Assembly (NCBI GenBank): GCA_947178465.1 | Contig: CAMWYL010000123.1 | Span: 1 to 8,616 of the forward strand | DNA length: 8,616 nt | Direction of reading: 5' to 3' | DNA from: an uncultured Lachnospiraceae bacterium | GTDB lineage: Bacteria; Bacillota; Clostridia; Lachnospirales; Lachnospiraceae | Shown: positions 5,930 through 8,616 of the stretch, in pieces | How positions within the stretch are numbered: position 1 is the stretch's first letter | Layout: the number at the start of each line of letters is the position of its first letter | Position numbers and translations under genes: made by a program | The notes under the pieces: model-generated | What the model was told of the DNA's origin: nothing | The model's input: the letters and a program-made list of their open reading frames with translations, nothing else | Database searches by the model: none

Positions 5930-7519
5930 ATGGAGTTGTTGAGAAAAAGCATTCATACCGAACGCATAAAGTCAAAGGCGCTTTTGCAGATTCCTTTGGA
6001 GGAGGACATTAACGTATCCGATACAAAGCCCGATGTGGCGCGGATCATTTACAGCAGCGGGGACGTTAAAATTGATGAGATTAAGACCGGAATGAACAAA
6101 ATCTGGGTAAAGGGGCAGCTCTGCTATCAGATTTTATATCAGGCGGAAGGCGCGGATGCCGGAGTGCTTGCCGGTATGGAGGGTGGACTGCCCTTTATGG
6201 AAGAGATTTACCTTGACAAGATCGAGGGGCAGGACCGCGTAATCTGTAGGGCAGATTTAGAGGATATGCGCGTACATATGATCAATTCGAGGAAGCTCAG
6301 CATACAGTCTGTAATCAGTCTGGAGCCGCGTGTGGAGGAAACGGTTGCCGACGAGCTTTGCATTGAGTTGGAGGGTATCGGGGAAGCGGCCGATATGCGT
6401 GCGGACGGTGCGGACCGGCTGGAGTACCGCAAGAAATCCATGGATTATCTGGAAACAGTCGTCAAAAAACGGGATCTGCTGCGCATTCATGAGGAGGCAA
6501 AGCTTCCTGCGGGAATGCCGGATATCGGTACGGTGTTGTGGAAGAGCATGGACATCAGTAATGTTACATTCCGTCCGATGGAGGATAAGCTGGCCGTTAC
6601 GGGTGAAATGAATGTGTTTATTGTGTACCGCGAGGATAACGGGGACAGAATCAACTGGTATGAGACCGCAATGCCCTTTGGCGGGAATGTGGAATGCCAG
6701 AACAGCCGCGATAATATGGTGGCGGATATCAGCTGGGATATCGGGCATGAGGAAATCAGCGTGCGCGACGATTCGGATGGCGAGCCGCGCGTGATTGGCG
6801 TCGAGGCATCCCTTGAGCTGGAGATAAAGCTTTTTGAGCGGGGAACGACACCCATTGTGGCGGATGTGTACGGCGTCAGCTGTGATGTGCGCGCGACGAC
6901 GGAGACAAAGGATTTCAGGAACCTGTTGGCGGAGCTTAATATCGAGGAGAAGCTTTCGAAGAATGTACAGTTGGAGGCTACCGACCCGAAAATTCTGCAG
7001 GTTTGCCACAGTGATGCGAAGGTAGAGCTTGAGGAGACCTCGTTCGGTGAGGAGGAAATCAGGATAAGCGGGAATATTATATTGCAGATGCTTTATACCT
7101 CAAGCGAGGACACAAAAGGCTTTTATCCAATCAAAGACGCCATTCCGTTTGAGATTGTCAGGCCCGTTTCCGGACTCGGCAGTGCGGAGGTGGAGCAATA
7201 CTCGGTCTATGTGGAGACCAATAACCCGTCGATAACGATAAAGGACGGCGCACAGCTTGAGGCAAGGCTGGTAATCAATATGCGCATTCTGATTTATGAC
7301 ACACAGCGGGAGGACATTCTGACAGACCTGAAGATACAGCCGATTGACGCGGCGGTGCTCGAGAAGCTCCCCGGCTTTGTGATCTACTATGTAAAGCAGG
7401 GCGATTCCCTGTGGCAGATCGGGAAAAAATATTATGTCAGCGTGGAGCGGATAAAGGAGATTAACAATCTGACCGGAGAGGATATTCGGGCAGGCGACCG
7501 GCTTTTAATCGTAAAATAA
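5930..7519 (+). CDS. sipL: Spore coat morphogenetic protein SipL-like (DUF3794 repeats plus LysM, 529 aa)
   Basis: In Clostridioides difficile, SipL binds the coat ATPase SpoIVA through its LysM domain and is needed to anchor the coat around the forespore in the mother cell. Three DUF3794 (SPOCS) repeats can be traced here at about 17-133, 182-300 and 335-453. Their entry motifs align: IPLEEDINVSDTKPDVARII, LPAGMPDIGTVLWKS and a third at about 348-360 (LEATDPKILQV). The LysM domain is at 486-528 (YYVKQGDSLWQIG start, AGDRLLIV end). There is no signal peptide or membrane segment, consistent with a mother cell cytosolic protein. Total length is close to the C. difficile protein (about 510). Start ATG 5930 has GGAGG at 5918-5922. 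It has its own sigma-E-like promoter, 80 bases of spacer after pyrD, and no obvious terminator after its stop. Other DUF3794-LysM proteins exist, so orthology is likely but not proven. Confidence 0.87.
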   Translation: MELLRKSIHTERIKSKALLQIPLEEDINVSDTKPDVARIIYSSGDVKIDEIKTGMNKIWVKGQLCYQILYQAEGADAGVLAGMEGGLPFMEEIYLDKIEGQDRVICRADLEDMRVHMINSRKLSIQSVISLEPRVEETVADELCIELEGIGEAADMRADGADRLEYRKKSMDYLETVVKKRDLLRIHEEAKLPAGMPDIGTVLWKSMDISNVTFRPMEDKLAVTGEMNVFIVYREDNGDRINWYETAMPFGGNVECQNSRDNMVADISWDIGHEEISVRDDSDGEPRVIGVEASLELEIKLFERGTTPIVADVYGVSCDVRATTETKDFRNLLAELNIEEKLSKNVQLEATDPKILQVCHSDAKVELEETSFGEEEIRISGNIILQMLYTSSEDTKGFYPIKDAIPFEIVRPVSGLGSAEVEQYSVYVETNNPSITIKDGAQLEARLVINMRILIYDTQREDILTDLKIQPIDAAVLEKLPGFVIYYVKQGDSLWQIGKKYYVSVERIKEINNLTGEDIRAGDRLLIVK

Positions 7520-7537
7520 GAATTGTAAAAAACTTCT

Positions 7538-7553
7538 AAGATTTCCCTAAAGG
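7538..7553 (+). repeat. Left arm of a 16-bp imperfect inverted repeat
   Basis: AAGATTTCCCTAAAGG matches the reverse complement of 8347-8362 at 15 of 16 positions (11 consecutive). Weaker similarity extends outward to 24 bases (19 matches). The arm includes the TAAA of the sigma-28 -35 box. Confidence 0.5.
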
Positions 7554-7575
7554 TTTTGGCGGGATGAGCCGATAT
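7548..7575 (+). promoter_or_regulatory. Sigma-28 (FliA/SigD) type promoter
   Basis: TAAA at 7548-7551 and GCCGATAT at 7568-7575 match the flagellar sigma factor consensus (Bacillus SigD: TAAA, 14-16 bases, GCCGATAT), with a 16-base spacer. All eight bases of the -10 element match. It lies 78 bases upstream of the 217-residue gene and predicts a start near 7582, giving a leader of about 70 bases. Confidence 0.75.
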
Positions 7576-7652
7576 AAATTAAAAGAGTGGCACTATTGTG
7601 TGCATTCGGTGAAACCACGGATGGGATATTTTAGAAAGGAAGGGATACCAAT

Positions 7653-8306
7653 ATGAGTTTAGAGGCAATTACATCTGCAAACGTAAGTGATATGCTCACA
7701 ACTGCAACCGGCAGCACAGCGAATGTTGACAGTACAGCTTCCGCAAGTCAGGCGACAGGTACTACTGCGACTACCAATAAGGACAACACAGCGGCAGTTT
7801 ATGACAAGAGAAAGCTTTCAGAGGATGACAGAAAGACGATTGTTGCACAGTTAAAGGCTGACCAGGAGAAGCGTCAGGCACAGCTTACAGAGCTGGTAAG
7901 CAACATGATGTCAAAGCAGACCAATACCTTTGGTCAGGCAAATAATATCTGGCAGTTCCTTGCAAAGGGAAATTTCACTGTTGATGCTGACACCAAGAAG
8001 AAGGCACAGGAAGCGATTTCTGAGGATGGATATTGGGGTGTAAAGCAGACCTCCGACCGAATTGTTCAGTTTGCTTCGGCGCTTGCAGGCAACGATGAGA
8101 AGGCCCTTGACAAGATGCGTGATGCGTTCATAAAGGGATATAAGCAGGCTGAGAAGACATGGGGCGGAAAGCTTCCGGACATCTCCAAGAGAACATATGA
8201 CGCTGTATTGGAGAAGCTAGATAAGCTGAAGACACCGAAGACAGAAGAGCCTTCCAAGAATGTTACGACGACAGAGGATGGAACTGTTGTTTCAAAGGAG
8301 AACTAA
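7653..8306 (+). CDS. Uncharacterised protein under a flagellar-type promoter (217 aa)
   Basis: I do not recognise a named family with certainty. Residues 1-48 are low complexity (Ser, Thr, Ala, Asn), without a cleavable signal peptide or membrane segment. Residues 53-86 form a charged helix. The core (about 90-190) is Gly/Trp/Tyr-containing and looks folded and conserved: FGQANNIWQFLAKGNFTVD (93-111), ISEDGYWGVKQTSDRI (122-137) and WGGKLPDISKRTYDAV (170-185). The tail (191-217) is Lys/Glu/Thr-rich and probably disordered. There is no Cys. Start ATG 7653 is preceded by AAGGAAGGGA (7636-7645). Codons favour AAG, CAG and GCA more uniformly than in the neighbours, as in well expressed genes. The sigma-28-like promoter and its own terminator make it a single-gene unit probably co-expressed with motility genes; a flagellum-associated or exported role is only inferred. 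Confidence 0.85.
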   Translation: MSLEAITSANVSDMLTTATGSTANVDSTASASQATGTTATTNKDNTAAVYDKRKLSEDDRKTIVAQLKADQEKRQAQLTELVSNMMSKQTNTFGQANNIWQFLAKGNFTVDADTKKKAQEAISEDGYWGVKQTSDRIVQFASALAGNDEKALDKMRDAFIKGYKQAEKTWGGKLPDISKRTYDAVLEKLDKLKTPKTEEPSKNVTTTEDGTVVSKEN

Positions 8307-8315
8307 ATCATCTGT

Positions 8316-8346
8316 AAGGGGATGTGCGAAGGCACATCCCTTTTTT
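8316..8346 (+). terminator. Intrinsic terminator of the 217-residue gene
   Basis: GGGATGTGC (8319-8327) pairs perfectly with GCACATCCC (8332-8340) around a GAAG loop, extended by A-T/G-T pairs, and is followed by TTTTTT at 8341-8346. It begins 9 bases after the stop codon. Confidence 0.93.
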
Positions 8347-8362
8347 CCTTTAGGGAAGTCTT
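8347..8362 (-). repeat. Right arm of the 16-bp imperfect inverted repeat
   Basis: CCTTTAGGGAAGTCTT is the near-exact reverse complement of 7538-7553. It starts directly after the T-run of the terminator, so the two arms bracket the whole unit of promoter -10 box, gene and terminator. Confidence 0.5.
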
Positions 8363-8405
8363 CGGAGAATATTCTTCGCACTCTGTGGCAAAATAGTGGG
8401 AGATG

Positions 8406-8434
8406 TTGACGAAATCCGTATTTTTGTATATAAT
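8406..8434 (+). promoter_or_regulatory. Consensus sigma-A promoter for ispE
   Basis: TTGACG (8406-8411) and TATAAT (8429-8434) are separated by 17 bases: five of six and six of six consensus bases at ideal spacing. The predicted start is near 8441, giving a leader of about 66 bases. A perfect 10-bp palindrome (8366-8375) lies 30 bases upstream, and a CAATT-AA-AATTG dyad (8435-8446) covers the start site; neither is assigned to a regulator. Confidence 0.87.
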
Positions 8435-8506
8435 CAATTAAAATTGTACTAAAAAAAATACATTAGACTTGATGACGCAAAACATGGAAAGTCAAAGGAA
8501 GTGTGA

Positions 8507-8616
8507 ATGGAAAAATTAAATTGGAAAGCAAGGGCAAAAGTGAATCTGGGTCTTGATGTATGCAGAAGACTGGAAAACGGGTACCATGAGGTGAAAATGG
8601 TCATGCAGTCAGTAGA
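8507..8616 (+). CDS. ispE: 4-diphosphocytidyl-2-C-methyl-D-erythritol kinase, N-terminus only
   Basis: IspE phosphorylates CDP-methylerythritol in the MEP pathway of isoprenoid precursor synthesis (GHMP kinase superfamily, cytosolic). Only the first 36 codons are in the window. They show the family start: KARAKVNLGLDV at 7-18, then Arg-Arg-Leu-x-Asn-Gly-Tyr-His-Glu-Val at 20-29 and Met-Val-Met-Gln-Ser-Val at 31-36. The Ala-Lys-(Ile/Val)-Asn-Leu and GYHE motifs are diagnostic of substrate binding in this enzyme. ATG 8507 has AAAGGAA at 8494-8500 six bases upstream and a consensus promoter in front. The gene runs off the end of the window. Confidence 0.92.
   Translation, partial: MEKLNWKARAKVNLGLDVCRRLENGYHEVKMVMQSV

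Noticed and set aside
6257..7009. A 250-codon open frame on the - strand
   Set aside because: It is entirely antisense to sipL and reflects the codon bias of that gene.
8407..8413. TGACGAA as a Spo0A box over the ispE -35 element
   Set aside because: The degenerate heptamer is expected a few times by chance in a window of this size, and there is no second box.

Overview
The window looks like a chromosomal segment of a motile, spore-forming, anaerobic Firmicute, most likely a Lachnospiraceae-type gut bacterium. The basis is family knowledge plus what the sequence shows: an LplA/LplB/YtcP-type sugar ABC transporter next to a CE12-like (pectin) acetylesterase, a PyrK-PyrD (class 1B) dihydroorotate dehydrogenase pair, a clostridial sporulation protein of the SipL type (DUF3794 repeats plus LysM), a sigma-28-type promoter that implies flagellar regulation, and the start of ispE. 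All recognisable genes are on the + strand. The species cannot be fixed from this sequence alone.

Layout. (1) Positions 1-3329: a carbohydrate uptake operon. It holds a solute-binding protein (5' end outside the window), a 192-nt spacer with three consecutive hairpins, permease 1 (LplB-like), permease 2 (YtcP-like) and a strong intrinsic terminator. No ATPase gene is present, as is usual where a shared MsmX-type ATPase serves several importers. (2) 3419-4132: a GDSL/SGNH esterase of the rhamnogalacturonan acetylesterase type, which suggests that the imported substrate is a pectin-derived oligosaccharide. (3) 4159-5849: pyrK and pyrD, overlapping by one base, encoding the two subunits of the NAD-linked dihydroorotate dehydrogenase of pyrimidine synthesis. 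(4) 5850-7519: a sigma-E-like promoter and sipL, for spore-coat assembly in the mother cell. (5) 7520-8346: a sigma-28-like promoter, an unrecognised 217-residue protein and an intrinsic terminator; the unit is flanked by a 16-bp imperfect inverted repeat. (6) 8347-8616: a consensus sigma-A promoter and the first 36 codons of ispE (isoprenoid MEP pathway).

The most interesting signals lie between the genes. The Shine-Dalgarno of sipL sits in a potential 15-bp stem whose 5' arm ends where the sigma-E -10 box begins. A read-through mRNA from pyrKD would carry both arms and hide the ribosome site, whereas an mRNA started at the sigma-E promoter would lack the 5' arm and be translatable. This would be a promoter-dependent translational lock, inferred from sequence only. 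The second is the 217-residue gene: a near-consensus flagellar sigma factor promoter, a low-complexity Ser/Thr/Ala N-terminus and a well-ordered core suggest an uncharacterised member of the motility regulon.

No rRNA, tRNA, CRISPR array, insertion sequence or phage gene was seen. No gene-free stretch exceeds about 200 bases.
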